Assembly: GCA_947476275.1 (NCBI GenBank)
Contig: CANJPQ010000014.1
Span: forward strand, 61,811-125,810
Origin: Fidelibacterota bacterium
GTDB lineage: Bacteria > Pseudomonadota > Alphaproteobacteria > Rhodospirillales > Rhodospirillaceae
Direction of reading: 5' to 3'
Length of the DNA stretch: 64,000 bases
This document shows positions 22,881 to 32,601 of the stretch, piece by piece. The notes under the pieces are model-generated. The model saw only the letters and a program-made list of their open reading frames with translations. It searched no databases and was not told the origin of the DNA. Position 1 is the stretch's first letter; every line of letters starts with the position of its first letter. The position numbers were made by a program, and so were the translations under genes.

Positions 22881-24155
22881 ATGCGAAAGCCAATCGCAGC
22901 CCTGCTGGGCTTGGCATTGTTCATTGAGCCAGCCATCGCCGCCGAGGATTGGACATCCAAGCTTGAGGCGCGGCCATATCTCGCGAGCGAGTGCATGCTG
23001 ACCTCAAATCCGGTGCGGGCGAAGCCTAAGACAGAATTTGCATTTCTACCGCTGCTCCTGGGCGCGTTGGTTCCCAAGGCGGTCGACTTTGTGCTCTCCA
23101 GCGTCATCAAGGCGATTGATTCCGCGAGCGATGCGGAAGTGAACAAGAAAAGCGGAGACATCTACTTCAACTTCTTCGTTCCAAGCGCGAACTATGCCGT
23201 GTTGCGTCCGCAGCCATATTTCAAATGTTTGACAGTGGTCGTCGGCAATTTCGCCACCAGTCAGGACGACACCCGTAAGTTTGCGACGCGGCCCGCGGGA
23301 GTCATGTCCTATCCTGAGGGTACGAAGCTCACAGACCAGCTGCCTGATGACTTAATCGTGGCACGATTGCAGCAGTACGGCGTTCCGCTCAATATTAAGG
23401 TGCCGAACGGCTTTGGCACCCAATCGGCCGCTATCGCGTCCATCTATGAAATCGAACTCGCCAACTCGGACGACAATACCGCGTTCCGCGCTTTCAGCCG
23501 CTACCACGTCGTGCACCGTCACATCGGCGATGCGAAAAAGTCCCGCGCCGTCGCGCTCTCGATTTCGATCAATGGTCCGGGCGTCGAAGCCGATTCCCAG
23601 ACGCTGGCGCATGTTCTGTTGAATCGACAAAAGCTGGCGCCCAAAACGGCGACGAACTGGGACGATTTCAAGGTGAAGAAGGTCGACGCATATGCCTCAG
23701 GTTGGGTCACCAGCGTCGCGGCTTCGAAGGAAGTCCTAGCCGCCTTCGCCGCCGCACGCGCCGAATATGTGCGAAAGAAAAGCTCGCAGGTTAAAGAATT
23801 CATGCCAGTGCGGCTCAACGTCCAGCTGATCGAAACTGGCGACGAATTAAAGATGGGCAAGTTCGTTGCCAAGGTGCTGAACGAAATCAAACCGAAAGTG
23901 GCGGAGCAAGTGGTTGGCGCGCTGCTGCCGAAGGAAGTCGACGTTGCAGGCGCCAAAACCGCTGCCTGCAAGGCTCAGATCGATTTGCTCGAGGCCAAGG
24001 CTAAGCAGGTCGGTGCCGATGCCATGGCCACTCCCGAAGCCAAGGCACTAGCGGCCATCAAAGTCGATAGTGCCCAACGGGCATTCGACGACGCCAGCGC
24101 GATCCTGGCGGCGGCCAACTTCGCACCGGAGAATGGCAAGACCTATTGTTCTTAG
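22881..24155 (+). CDS. Secreted protein of unknown function, third gene of the protease operon
   Basis: A 424-residue protein. ATG 22881 has GGAGA upstream and opens a signal peptide (RKPIAALLGLALFIEPAIAA); an in-frame ATG at 22842 overlaps the previous stop but lacks this. After the signal there is a hydrophobic stretch (LPLLLGALVPKAVDFVL), then a long alpha/beta region, and a helical, alanine- and lysine-rich C-terminus (about residues 350-415). I recognise no family. Encoded last after two exported proteases, it may be their substrate, inhibitor or carrier; this comes from context alone. Confidence 0.7.
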   Translation: MRKPIAALLGLALFIEPAIAAEDWTSKLEARPYLASECMLTSNPVRAKPKTEFAFLPLLLGALVPKAVDFVLSSVIKAIDSASDAEVNKKSGDIYFNFFVPSANYAVLRPQPYFKCLTVVVGNFATSQDDTRKFATRPAGVMSYPEGTKLTDQLPDDLIVARLQQYGVPLNIKVPNGFGTQSAAIASIYEIELANSDDNTAFRAFSRYHVVHRHIGDAKKSRAVALSISINGPGVEADSQTLAHVLLNRQKLAPKTATNWDDFKVKKVDAYASGWVTSVAASKEVLAAFAAARAEYVRKKSSQVKEFMPVRLNVQLIETGDELKMGKFVAKVLNEIKPKVAEQVVGALLPKEVDVAGAKTAACKAQIDLLEAKAKQVGADAMATPEAKALAAIKVDSAQRAFDDASAILAAANFAPENGKTYCS

Positions 24156-24245
24156 ATTCAGCTGGGAATTCACCGTATCCCGGCGCGGGGCGGGTCGAGC
24201 AACTCTCGTGGTGAAGCGGATCTTTTCGCGGGTAAGGGTGATACC

Positions 24246-25382
24246 CTAAACCAACCCCGCCTCATGCGCCGCCGCCAGTGCGGCGATCACGCGGTCGGCT
24301 TCCGCGTCGGTCATGCTGGCGAAGATCGGCAGGCACATCTGCCGCCCGCAGGCGATCTCCGCGCCCGGCAGGTTGCCGGGGTCCAGGTGGCTGAGCACCG
24401 GGTGCTTGTGCAGCGGGAACTCGTAGACCTCGCCGGAACACTGCACGCCATGCTCGGCCTTCAGCCAGGCCTTTAGTTTCGCCCGGTCCACGCCCTCGGG
24501 CAGCATCACGACGTACTTGTAGTAATTCGGCGCGCAGCCCTTGGGCGCGGGCATGGGCCGTGCGCCGCTGTTGGCCTTGCCCAGCGCCGCATCGTACTTC
24601 GCGCCGATGCGCCGGCGGGCGTCCACCATGCCGGGCAGGCGATGCAGATGCCGCAAGCCGATGATCGCGTGGGGCTCCGACATGCGCCAGTTGTAGCCCA
24701 TGCGGATATGGCTGTTCTGGAAGAAGCTCGCCTTGCCCTGGTCGCGATAGAGCCGCGCTTCCTCGGCCATCTTCTCGTCGTCGGTGATGATGATGCCGCC
24801 TTCGCCGCTGGTCATCACCTTGGTCGGATAGAAGCTGAACGATCCCGCCCAGCCGAACGTGCCGGCATGCTTGCCGTCGAGCGTCGCGAGATGGGCATGG
24901 GCCGCATCTTCCATAAGCCAGAGCCCCTTGCGCTTCAGCAGGTCGACGATGGCCGGCATCTCATGGGTCACGAAGCCGGCGATATGCACGATCATCACGC
25001 CGACGGTCTTGGGCGTGATGCGGCGTTCGATCTCGGCGGCAGTCGTTGAAAGCGTCGTCGGGTCCGTGTCCATCAACACCGGGTTGCCGCCGGCGGAGAT
25101 CACCGCCGACGCGGTGGCGAAGAACGTGTTCGCCGGCACCAGCACGTCCTTGCCGGCGACATTGGCGATCCGCAGCATGATCTCGAGCGACGCGGTGCCG
25201 CTGTTCACCACCACGCCGTGCTTGGCGTTGTGCAGGGCGGCAAACTTCTGCTCGAGCTCGGTGCCGTATTTGCCCAACGTCAGCTGACCGGTGGTCAGCA
25301 CCTCGTCCATGCGCTCCGCGATCCAGGCGCGGTCCTCCGCATCGAAATCGATCCGGGTCGGCGGCACCAGCGGCAGCGACAT
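24246..25382 (-). CDS. DegT/DnrJ/EryC1-type PLP-dependent aminotransferase
   Basis: A 378-residue fold-type I aminotransferase. GTASLEIMLRIA and PANTFFATASAV are in the N-terminal half, DAAHAHL carries the PLP-binding Asp, and FYPTKVMTSGEGG carries the Schiff-base lysine. The family aminates keto-sugars or related polyols. ATG 25382 begins the conserved sequence. It lies 14 bp after the ferritin-like gene and is probably co-transcribed with it, divergently from hpnC. It is not HpnO, which is an ornithine-type class III aminotransferase, but it could aminate a hopanoid side-chain ketone or sugar. That function is inferred from location. Confidence 0.85.
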   Translation of the reverse strand: MSLPLVPPTRIDFDAEDRAWIAERMDEVLTTGQLTLGKYGTELEQKFAALHNAKHGVVVNSGTASLEIMLRIANVAGKDVLVPANTFFATASAVISAGGNPVLMDTDPTTLSTTAAEIERRITPKTVGVMIVHIAGFVTHEMPAIVDLLKRKGLWLMEDAAHAHLATLDGKHAGTFGWAGSFSFYPTKVMTSGEGGIIITDDEKMAEEARLYRDQGKASFFQNSHIRMGYNWRMSEPHAIIGLRHLHRLPGMVDARRRIGAKYDAALGKANSGARPMPAPKGCAPNYYKYVVMLPEGVDRAKLKAWLKAEHGVQCSGEVYEFPLHKHPVLSHLDPGNLPGAEIACGRQMCLPIFASMTDAEADRVIAALAAAHEAGLV

Positions 25383-25396
25383 AACGGTTCTCTGAA

Positions 25397-26266
25397 TTAG
25401 CCGGGCATGAAGCGGCGCGCGAAGCGCACCATGGTCGGCATGATGGTGGGGCGCAGCAGGCGCGCATCCAGGTGCGCCATGCGGCGGTCGTTCTCTGACA
25501 GGCACATGTCCATGAACGGGCCGATCTCGATATCCACGCCGACCGCGTCCTTGCCTTGGGTGGCGAACTGCTCGTCGGCGTCGCTGGCCACGCCGGCGCG
25601 CGACAGCCCGTTGAGGCCGAGGTGCGCCAGCCGCTTGGCCGCGAACCACGGCTTGGCGAGCAGCGGCGTGTTGGCCTGCATGTAGGCGGCCCAATTGACG
25701 AAGAACACGATGTGGCGCGCTTCTTCCTGGATCACCGGCTCAAAGGTCTCCACCAGCTCCATCGGGAAATACCCGGAGCGTTTGGCGAGCTCGAACAGGC
25801 CAAAGGCGAAGAAGGAATCCAAGCACTCGCCGTAGCCTGTGGACATGAAGTTCCACTCCGCGCTTCCGCGATGGACATAGGGCGGAAACGCGTCGAGCTT
25901 GATGCCGTAGCTGTCCACCAGCGCCGACAGCACACGCCGGTGGCGCGCTTCTTCGTAGGCGATGAGTTCGACCGCCTCGCGCATCAGCGGGTCGCTCAGC
26001 GACTTGGCGAATGCGGCGATATTGGCCGACGCGCGATCCTCGGTTTCCACCGCGATCGTCCAGAACGGCAGGGACACCAGCCGCGCCAATGCATCCGGCG
26101 CCAGCTTCGGCCAATCGATCACTTCCGGCTTGTAGGGATCGAAGGTGTCCAGAAGCATGCGGCAGAACATGTCCCGGTGCGCCGCTGACCCGACCGGAAT
26201 CGGCCCCTGCTGCGCAAAGGCCCAGGCGGTTGGCGGGCTGCTCTCGATTTTCGACATCGAATTCAT
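25397..26266 (-). CDS. Ferritin-like di-iron domain protein
   Basis: A 289-residue helical protein. Two metal-binding motifs are visible: YEEARHRR (about residues 104-111) and QEEARHIVF (about 180-188), with further glutamates on partner helices, as in ferritin-like di-iron proteins. Members include oxidases and oxygenases as well as unknown proteins. It starts at 26266 or at 26257. It sits 65 bp from divergent hpnC and just upstream of the aminotransferase, so an oxidation followed by transamination is conceivable. That pairing is inferred. Confidence 0.72.
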   Translation of the reverse strand: MNSMSKIESSPPTAWAFAQQGPIPVGSAAHRDMFCRMLLDTFDPYKPEVIDWPKLAPDALARLVSLPFWTIAVETEDRASANIAAFAKSLSDPLMREAVELIAYEEARHRRVLSALVDSYGIKLDAFPPYVHRGSAEWNFMSTGYGECLDSFFAFGLFELAKRSGYFPMELVETFEPVIQEEARHIVFFVNWAAYMQANTPLLAKPWFAAKRLAHLGLNGLSRAGVASDADEQFATQGKDAVGVDIEIGPFMDMCLSENDRRMAHLDARLLRPTIMPTMVRFARRFMPG

Positions 26267-26331
26267 GGCGTACTTCTGATGAATTTCGCCCGACGTTGCA
26301 AGCCTGAGCCTGGCGTCGTATCGAGGGCGCC

Positions 26332-27177
26332 ATGAATCACGATGTGGCCGCGTTGGAAACCCCGTCCGGCAAGGGGGCAGGGGACGAAAACTTCCCGGTG
26401 GGGTCGTTCCTGATCCCGCGGGAACTGCGGCCCCATGTCGCCGTGTTTTACGCCTATGCGCGGGCCATCGACGATATCGCGGATAATCCTGCGTTGGGGT
26501 CCGCGGCGAAACTCACGCGCCTCGACGCCTTTGCCGACGCCCTGGTGAATGGCAGCCGGGACCCAGCCCTTACGAAAGCCGAGGCCCTGCGGCTGTCGCT
26601 CGCCGAGCGCAAGATCACGCCCAAGCACGGCCTCGACCTCATCTCCGCGTTCAAGCAGGACGCCGTCAAGCACGAGTACGAATCCTGGGCCGAACTGCTC
26701 GACTACTGCGACCGGTCCGCGTCGCCCGTCGGCCGCTTCCTGCTCGACCTGCATGGCGAACACTCCAGCCTGTATCCGTTCTCGGATGCCCTATGCAACG
26801 CGCTGCAAGTCATCAACCACCTTCAGGACTGCGCGAAGGATTATCGGGACATGAAGCGCGTCTATCTGCCGCAAGCCTGGCTGCGCGGCGAGAGCGCCAA
26901 CTCCGACTTCCTGCTGCAGCCCACACTCTCCCCGCGCCTGCGCCGTGTGCTGGATCGCGCGCTGGAGCGCGTCGAGACGCTGCTGGTGGAGGCGCGCCGC
27001 CTGCCGCGCAATCTCATTCATGGCCGCCTCGCGGCGGAGACAGCGGTGATTGTCGCCATCGCGGAACGATTGACCGCGCGTCTGCGTGTGGAAGATCCCA
27101 TCGCCACGCGTGTGGAACTTGGCAAGTTCGAGGCGGCGCGCACCGCCCTTGGCGGCTTGATCCGCCTCTGGACCTGA
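26332..27177 (+). CDS. hpnC: Squalene synthase-type protein HpnC
   Basis: A 281-residue trans-isoprenyl diphosphate synthase-type enzyme. The first Asp-rich motif is AIDDIAD (about residues 45-51) and the second is DCAKDYRDMKR (about 164-174). In the HpnCDE route, HpnD makes presqualene diphosphate from two farnesyl diphosphates, HpnC converts it to hydroxysqualene, and HpnE reduces that to squalene. It is the first gene of a tightly packed rightward run; hpnB follows after 2 nt. Confidence 0.93.
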   Translation: MNHDVAALETPSGKGAGDENFPVGSFLIPRELRPHVAVFYAYARAIDDIADNPALGSAAKLTRLDAFADALVNGSRDPALTKAEALRLSLAERKITPKHGLDLISAFKQDAVKHEYESWAELLDYCDRSASPVGRFLLDLHGEHSSLYPFSDALCNALQVINHLQDCAKDYRDMKRVYLPQAWLRGESANSDFLLQPTLSPRLRRVLDRALERVETLLVEARRLPRNLIHGRLAAETAVIVAIAERLTARLRVEDPIATRVELGKFEAARTALGGLIRLWT

Positions 27178-27179
27178 GC

Positions 27180-28352
27180 ATGCTCGCCCTGAGCGTGATC
27201 GCCCTGGGCGTGATCGCCTGTCTGGCGTGGATTTACTTGGCGGCGCTGAATCACGGCTTTTGGAAGTGCGATCAGCGCCTTCCCGACATCATTCCTGAGC
27301 CTGATATTTGGCCCGATGTCACCGCTGTCGTGCCGGCGCGGGACGAGGCGGCCAGCATCGGCGCCTGTGTCGCAGCACTTTGTGCGCAGGAATATCCCGG
27401 CAATTTTCGCGTCATCGTCGTGGATGACGCCAGCACCGACGGTACGGCGGACATCGTTCGCGCGCTCGACGATGATCGCGTGAATGTCATGGCAGCGCCG
27501 TCGCTGGTGCACGGGTGGACCGGAAAGCTGTCCGCGCTTAACGCCGGTGTTGCTGCGTCTGGCACCAGCCCGTTCCTGTGGTTCACGGATGCGGACATCG
27601 TGCATGGACCCTACGTGCTGCAACACCTCGTTGCCCATGCGCTGGATCGGCGTCGCGATCTCACGTCGTTGATGGTGCGCCTGCGCTGCGAGAGCTTCTG
27701 GGAGAAGCTGGTCGTCCCGGCGTTCATCTACTTCTTCCAGATGCTCTACCCCTTCCGTGCTGTGAACGACGATCGTTCGCGCGTCGCCGCTGCGGCAGGC
27801 GGGTGCGTCTTGATCCGTCGCGACGCGCTCATCCGCGCGGGCGGTCTCGCGGCGATCAAGAATGCGGTGATCGACGACTGCGCGCTCGCCGCCGTGGTGA
27901 AGCGCAGCGGTGGAACCCTGTGGCTAGGCCTCACCGAGACCAGTCATTCGCTGCGCGCGGCGGAAACGCTGGCACCCCTGTGGCGCATGGTCGCGCGCAC
28001 CGCCTTCGTGCAGCTACGGCACTCCATCCTGTTGCTGGCCGGAACCGTCCTGGGCCTTGCGATTTTGTTTGCCGTACCGCCGCTCGCTCTGCTGGCGGGG
28101 CTTGTCGGCTACCCACCTCTGGTTTTGTTGGGCGGTGCGGCGTGGATACTCATGGTCGTGACCTATGCGCCCACGGTCCGGGCCTATGGTCTTCCAATCA
28201 TTGCAGCTTTCACATTGCCCGCGGCGGGGCTCCTATACGGGGCGATGACCGTGGGTTCAGCTGTGGCCCATTTGCAAGGCCGTGGGGCAGCCTGGAAAGG
28301 GCGGCACTATGACCCTTCTGCGACGCCGCCAAATCTGCCAAAATCGCTTTAA
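27180..28352 (+). CDS. hpnB: Hopanoid-associated glycosyltransferase HpnB (GT2)
   Basis: A 390-residue membrane-linked glycosyltransferase. N-terminal helix residues 1-21; GT-A domain with DVTAVVPARDEAASIG, VVDDASTDGT and FTDADI (DxD); C-terminal hydrophobic segments. HpnB is conserved in hopanoid clusters but its acceptor is not settled. ATG 27180 follows the hpnC stop by 2 nt; the open frame to the left is antisense-like noise over hpnC. Its placement among squalene genes is the usual one. Confidence 0.9.
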   Translation: MLALSVIALGVIACLAWIYLAALNHGFWKCDQRLPDIIPEPDIWPDVTAVVPARDEAASIGACVAALCAQEYPGNFRVIVVDDASTDGTADIVRALDDDRVNVMAAPSLVHGWTGKLSALNAGVAASGTSPFLWFTDADIVHGPYVLQHLVAHALDRRRDLTSLMVRLRCESFWEKLVVPAFIYFFQMLYPFRAVNDDRSRVAAAAGGCVLIRRDALIRAGGLAAIKNAVIDDCALAAVVKRSGGTLWLGLTETSHSLRAAETLAPLWRMVARTAFVQLRHSILLLAGTVLGLAILFAVPPLALLAGLVGYPPLVLLGGAAWILMVVTYAPTVRAYGLPIIAAFTLPAAGLLYGAMTVGSAVAHLQGRGAAWKGRHYDPSATPPNLPKSL

Positions 28353-28439
28353 TAAACAAACGATTGGGATGCTGTCCGGCAGTGTAATGCGCCGTCGGGA
28401 AGGCGTCCCTTTCACGCACAAGATGGGTCCGGGGTGGGA

Positions 28440-30398
28440 ATGTCGAACGATCGCGTCGGATCGCTCCTGGACGTTCAAGCGAACGTTCAGGTGAGCGCAC
28501 AGGTCAACGCACAAACGCCGCTGCTGGACCGGATCTCCACGCCGGCGGATTTGCGCGCGCTCGTAACGGCGGACTTGCCTCAACTGGCCGATGAACTGCG
28601 CCGCGATGTCATCGCCGCCGCCGCCGATACCGGTGGGCACTTCGGCGCGGGCCTCGGCGTGGTCGAACTCACCGTTGCGCTCCACTACGTGTACCAGACG
28701 CCCGACGACCGGCTGATCTGGGATGTCAGCCATCAAGCCTATCCGCACAAGGTGCTGACCGGGCGCCGCACGCGGATGCGTACCATTCGCAAGCGCGGCG
28801 GCTTGCACGGCTTTACCTCCCGCACTGAGAGCGCGTTCGACGCGTTCGGCGCGGCGCACAGTTCCACCTCCATCTCCGCGGCTTTCGGCATGGCGGTCGC
28901 CGCGGCCCACAAGAAATCGGATCGGCGCGCTGTGGCGGTGATCGGCGATGGCGCCATGAGCGCCGGCATGGCCTTCGAAGCGCTCAACAACGCCGGCGCC
29001 TCACAGGTGCCGCTGACCGTCATCCTCAATGACAACGATATGTCGATTGCGCCCTCCGTCGGTGCGCTCACGAACTACCTCAAGGACCTGAAGGCCCGTC
29101 GCGCGCCATTGAACGACGCTGAAATCGCAGCCGCTCTTGCCGGCACGTCCCATGCCGAGAAAACCTGGTTCGAACAGTTCGGCTTCCGCTACATCGGGCC
29201 GCTCGACGGCCACAACGTGTTGCAGCTCGTCACCGTGCTGAAGGCCGTGCGGGCGATGTCCGGCCCGGTGCTGGTGCATGTGCTGACGGAGAAGGGCCAT
29301 GGCCATCCGTTCCAGGCCGCGCACGCTGAGAAGTATCACGCGGTCGACCGCTTCGATCTGCACACCGGCGCGATGAACAAGCCAACCGCCGCGGCGCCCA
29401 CTTACACCAAGGTCTTCGCACAGGCGTTGATGGAAGAGGCCGCGCGCGATCCCGATGTCGTCGCGATCACGGCAGCCATGCCGAGCGGCACCGGCCTCGA
29501 TGCCTTCGCTAAGGCCTACCCGGACCGCTTCTTCGATGTCGGCATCGCCGAGCAGCACGCGGTCACCTTCGCTGCGGGTCTCGCGGCGGAAGGGCTCAAG
29601 CCTTTTGCGACGATCTATTCCTGCTTCCTCCAGCGCGCTTTCGACCAGGTTGTGCATGACGTGGCGCTGCAGCGCCTGCCGGTGCGCTTCGCGATCGACC
29701 GCGCCGGGCTCGTGGGCGCCGATGGCGCCACCCACGCCGGCGCGTTCGATCTTGCGTATCTCACCTGTCTGCCGGACATGGTTGTGATGGCCGCCGCCGA
29801 TGAGGCGGAGCTCAAGCACATGATCGCCACCTGCGTGGCTATCGACGACCGCCCCAGCGCCGTGCGCTTCCCGCGCGGCGAGGGTATCGGCGTCGCGTTG
29901 CCGGAACGCGGCGAAGCGCTGCCCATCGGCAAGGGTCGCGTCGTGCAGGAAGGTACGGAGATCGCCCTCGTCAGCCTGGGCACGCGCTTGAACGAATGCC
30001 GTAAGGCTGCGGAACACCTGATGGACCAGGGTCTTTCGGTCACCATCGCCGACGCACGGTTTGCCAAACCGATCGACGAAGCGTTGATCGACAAGCTTGC
30101 GCAGACCCATGAGGTGCTGATCACCGTTGAGGAAGGCTCCATCGGCGGCTTCGGCTCCCACGTGCTCGCCTTCCTCGCCCAGTCCGGACGCCTGGATACC
30201 GGCCTCAAGGTGCGCACGCTTACGCTGCCGGACCGTTTCCTGCCCCACGGTAAGCCGGAGGAGCAATACGAGGAGGCGGGCTTGCAGGCACGCCACATCG
30301 CCGACACCGCCCTCTCAGCCCTTGGCCGCCAGCCGCGCGCCGCAGCCGTTCGCCTGTCGGGGCGCATCGCCGCCGCCGGCGTTCGCCAGTGGCGGTGA
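28440..30398 (+). CDS. dxs: 1-deoxy-D-xylulose-5-phosphate synthase
   Basis: A 652-residue thiamine-diphosphate enzyme condensing pyruvate and glyceraldehyde 3-phosphate, the first step of the MEP isoprenoid pathway. The TPP motif is [26 protein letters not shown] and [11 protein letters not shown] are family signatures, and [10 protein letters not shown] carries the catalytic Glu. The 30 or so residues before the family start contain a repetitive [11 protein letters not shown] segment, and a basic tail of about 20 residues extends the C-terminus. ATG 28440 is preferred over GTG 28434. Its place inside the squalene run suggests it boosts precursor supply for hopanoids. Confidence 0.93.
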   Translation: MSNDRVGSLLDVQANVQVSAQVNAQTPLLDRISTPADLRALVTADLPQLADELRRDVIAAAADTGGHFGAGLGVVELTVALHYVYQTPDDRLIWDVSHQAYPHKVLTGRRTRMRTIRKRGGLHGFTSRTESAFDAFGAAHSSTSISAAFGMAVAAAHKKSDRRAVAVIGDGAMSAGMAFEALNNAGASQVPLTVILNDNDMSIAPSVGALTNYLKDLKARRAPLNDAEIAAALAGTSHAEKTWFEQFGFRYIGPLDGHNVLQLVTVLKAVRAMSGPVLVHVLTEKGHGHPFQAAHAEKYHAVDRFDLHTGAMNKPTAAAPTYTKVFAQALMEEAARDPDVVAITAAMPSGTGLDAFAKAYPDRFFDVGIAEQHAVTFAAGLAAEGLKPFATIYSCFLQRAFDQVVHDVALQRLPVRFAIDRAGLVGADGATHAGAFDLAYLTCLPDMVVMAAADEAELKHMIATCVAIDDRPSAVRFPRGEGIGVALPERGEALPIGKGRVVQEGTEIALVSLGTRLNECRKAAEHLMDQGLSVTIADARFAKPIDEALIDKLAQTHEVLITVEEGSIGGFGSHVLAFLAQSGRLDTGLKVRTLTLPDRFLPHGKPEEQYEEAGLQARHIADTALSALGRQPRAAAVRLSGRIAAAGVRQWR

Positions 30399-30414
30399 GT
30401 CTCTCCGCCGGCCG

Positions 30415-31302
30415 ATGAGCGTCGCTAACTCCCAAACCCTGGAAAGACTTCCCTCCCGCAACGATATCGCGGAGGTGCGCAACCGCGTGCAAACCGCGGG
30501 CTCGTCATTCTATTGGGCGATGCGGCTCGTGCCGCGCGCCAAGAGCGATGCGCTGTTCGCGATCTATGCCTTCTGCCGCGAGGTCGACGACATTGCCGAT
30601 GGCGATCAGCCGATGGCGGAGAAGGTCGCGGCCCTGGCGGAATGGCATGTTCGCATCGACCGTCTGTTCACCGGCGCGGCGGACCACACCATCACCCGCG
30701 CGCTCGCGCCGGCCATCGAACGCTTCGGCTTGAACCGGGCGGATTTCACCGCCGTGATCGCCGGCATGGAGATGGACGCCAACGGACCGATCGTCGCGCC
30801 CGATCTCGCCACACTCGATCTCTACTGCGATCGCGTTGCCGCGGCCGTCGGGCGCTTGTGTGTGTGCGTGTTCGGTGAGGCGAACGCCAACGGCATGTGC
30901 GTCGCGGACCGCTTGGGCCGCGCGCTGCAGCTCACCAACATCCTGCGCGATGTGGCGGAAGACGCCATGATCGGCCGCCTCTATCTGCCGTCGGAATATC
31001 TTGACGCGGCAGGGGTGCTGGTCACCACGCCGCTCGACGTGCTGCGCCACCCCTTCATCACGCGCGTCACGGCGCCGGTAGGCGAACTCGCGACCCAAGC
31101 CTTCGCGGATGCGGAGGCCAGCCACGCCCTGTGCGATCCCCGCGCCATGCGTCCGGCCACCGTCATGATGCGGGTCTATCGCCATACGCTTGAGCGGCTG
31201 CGCGCCAACCACTGGCGCGTCACGCCGCCGGCGAAGGGATTTGCGCGCACCTATCAGCGTGCCCAGAAACTGTTGCTCGCCCTGTACTACGGGCTGGTGT
31301 GA
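30415..31302 (+). CDS. hpnD: Presqualene diphosphate synthase HpnD
   Basis: A 295-residue squalene/phytoene synthase-type enzyme. The Asp-rich motifs are CREVDDIADGD (about residues 49-59) and NILRDVAEDA; GRLYLP follows, as in phytoene/squalene synthases. It condenses two farnesyl diphosphates to presqualene diphosphate. ATG 30415 is 16 nt after the dxs stop. hpnE follows within 3 nt. Confidence 0.93.
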   Translation: MSVANSQTLERLPSRNDIAEVRNRVQTAGSSFYWAMRLVPRAKSDALFAIYAFCREVDDIADGDQPMAEKVAALAEWHVRIDRLFTGAADHTITRALAPAIERFGLNRADFTAVIAGMEMDANGPIVAPDLATLDLYCDRVAAAVGRLCVCVFGEANANGMCVADRLGRALQLTNILRDVAEDAMIGRLYLPSEYLDAAGVLVTTPLDVLRHPFITRVTAPVGELATQAFADAEASHALCDPRAMRPATVMMRVYRHTLERLRANHWRVTPPAKGFARTYQRAQKLLLALYYGLV

Positions 31303-31305
31303 GCG

Positions 31306-32601
31306 ATGCGCGCGCGCGTCCATATCATCGGCGCCGGCATGGCGGGCCTCGCCGCCGCGGTGCGGTTGAGGGATACCGGCGCCGACATCACGCTGTATGA
31401 GGCGGCGCCGCGCGCCGGCGGCCGCTGCCGCTCCTATGTCGATCCGCACCTCGGCCTGGAAATCGACAACGGCAATCACCTGTTACTCAGCGGCAATCAT
31501 GCCGTGATGGCCTATCTCGACGCCGTCGGCGCCCGCGACCGGCTCGTCGGGCCATCCTCGACGTCGTTCGATTTCCTGGATGTGCGCAGTGGATTGCGCT
31601 GGAGCGTGCGACCGGGCAACGGCCCGGTGCCCTGGTGGATTTTGGATTCCCGACGGCGCGTGCCCGATACGAAGATCGCGGATTACTGGACCCTGGTGCG
31701 CCTTCTGCGCGCCGATCCGGCAGCGACCGTGGCCGACTGCATCGGCACCGGGGGCGTCTTGTTCAGCCGCTTCTGGGAACCGCTTACCCTCGCGGTGCTC
31801 AATGCCGCTCCCACGGAAGGGGCAGCGAGCCTCATGCAGGCCGTGCTGAAGGAGACCGTGGCAAAAGGCGCCCATGCGTGCCGCCCGCTGCTGGCGCGTC
31901 GTAGCCTTGCCGATACGTTCATCGATCCGGCCCTCGCCGCGCTGGCGGGCGCGGGCGTCGCCGTCAAATTCGGGGCTCGGGTCGATGCCCTCGTGCAAGG
32001 GGTCGCTGGCGTCACAGCTCTTAGCGTGAACGGGGCATCCATTCCTGTCGCCGCCGATGACGTCGTGATCCTGGCCGCGCCGGCGTGGAATGCGGCGGAA
32101 CTCGTTCCCGGCTTGTCCGTGCCGCCGGCCGGAGACGCGATCGTGAACATCCACTACCGCCTGGCCGAGGCCAGCGCGACGCCCGAGATCGTCGGCATCG
32201 TGAGCGGCCTGTCGCAGTGGGTCTTCCGCCGCGGCGAGATCGCGTCGGTCACGATCAGCGCGGCCGGGGCGGTCGCGGACACGGGCGCGGATAACCTTGC
32301 CGCCCAGTGCTGGCCGGAGGTGGCCGCCGCCCTGTCGCAGCCGCAAGGCCCCATGCCGACAGCCCCCATGCCGCCCTTCAGAGTCATCAAGGAACGCCGC
32401 GCGACCCCCGCCCAGACCCCCGCGGCTGTCGCCCTCCGGCCGAAAACGCAGTCCGGCGCACACAATCTCTTGCTTGCGGGCGACTGGACCGATACGGGTC
32501 TGCCCGCAACCATCGAGGGCGCAGTGCGCTCCGGCTTTGCCGCGGCGGACATCGCGGCAGTTCGGGTGGGGGCACGGGACGTGCACCGCGGGGCGGCATG
32601 A
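31306..32601 (+). CDS. hpnE: Hydroxysqualene dehydroxylase HpnE (FAD-dependent)
   Basis: A 431-residue flavoprotein of the amine oxidase/phytoene desaturase type. The dinucleotide-binding motif IIGAGMAGLAAAVRL is at residues 5-19 and YEAAPRAGGRCRS follows. The C-terminal LLLAGDWTDTGLPATIEGA is the FAD-closing signature of squalene-associated desaturases. It reduces hydroxysqualene to squalene. Its stop overlaps the shc start (ATGA), so the cyclase and the last step of squalene synthesis are coupled. Confidence 0.93.
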   Translation: MRARVHIIGAGMAGLAAAVRLRDTGADITLYEAAPRAGGRCRSYVDPHLGLEIDNGNHLLLSGNHAVMAYLDAVGARDRLVGPSSTSFDFLDVRSGLRWSVRPGNGPVPWWILDSRRRVPDTKIADYWTLVRLLRADPAATVADCIGTGGVLFSRFWEPLTLAVLNAAPTEGAASLMQAVLKETVAKGAHACRPLLARRSLADTFIDPALAALAGAGVAVKFGARVDALVQGVAGVTALSVNGASIPVAADDVVILAAPAWNAAELVPGLSVPPAGDAIVNIHYRLAEASATPEIVGIVSGLSQWVFRRGEIASVTISAAGAVADTGADNLAAQCWPEVAAALSQPQGPMPTAPMPPFRVIKERRATPAQTPAAVALRPKTQSGAHNLLLAGDWTDTGLPATIEGAVRSGFAAADIAAVRVGARDVHRGAA

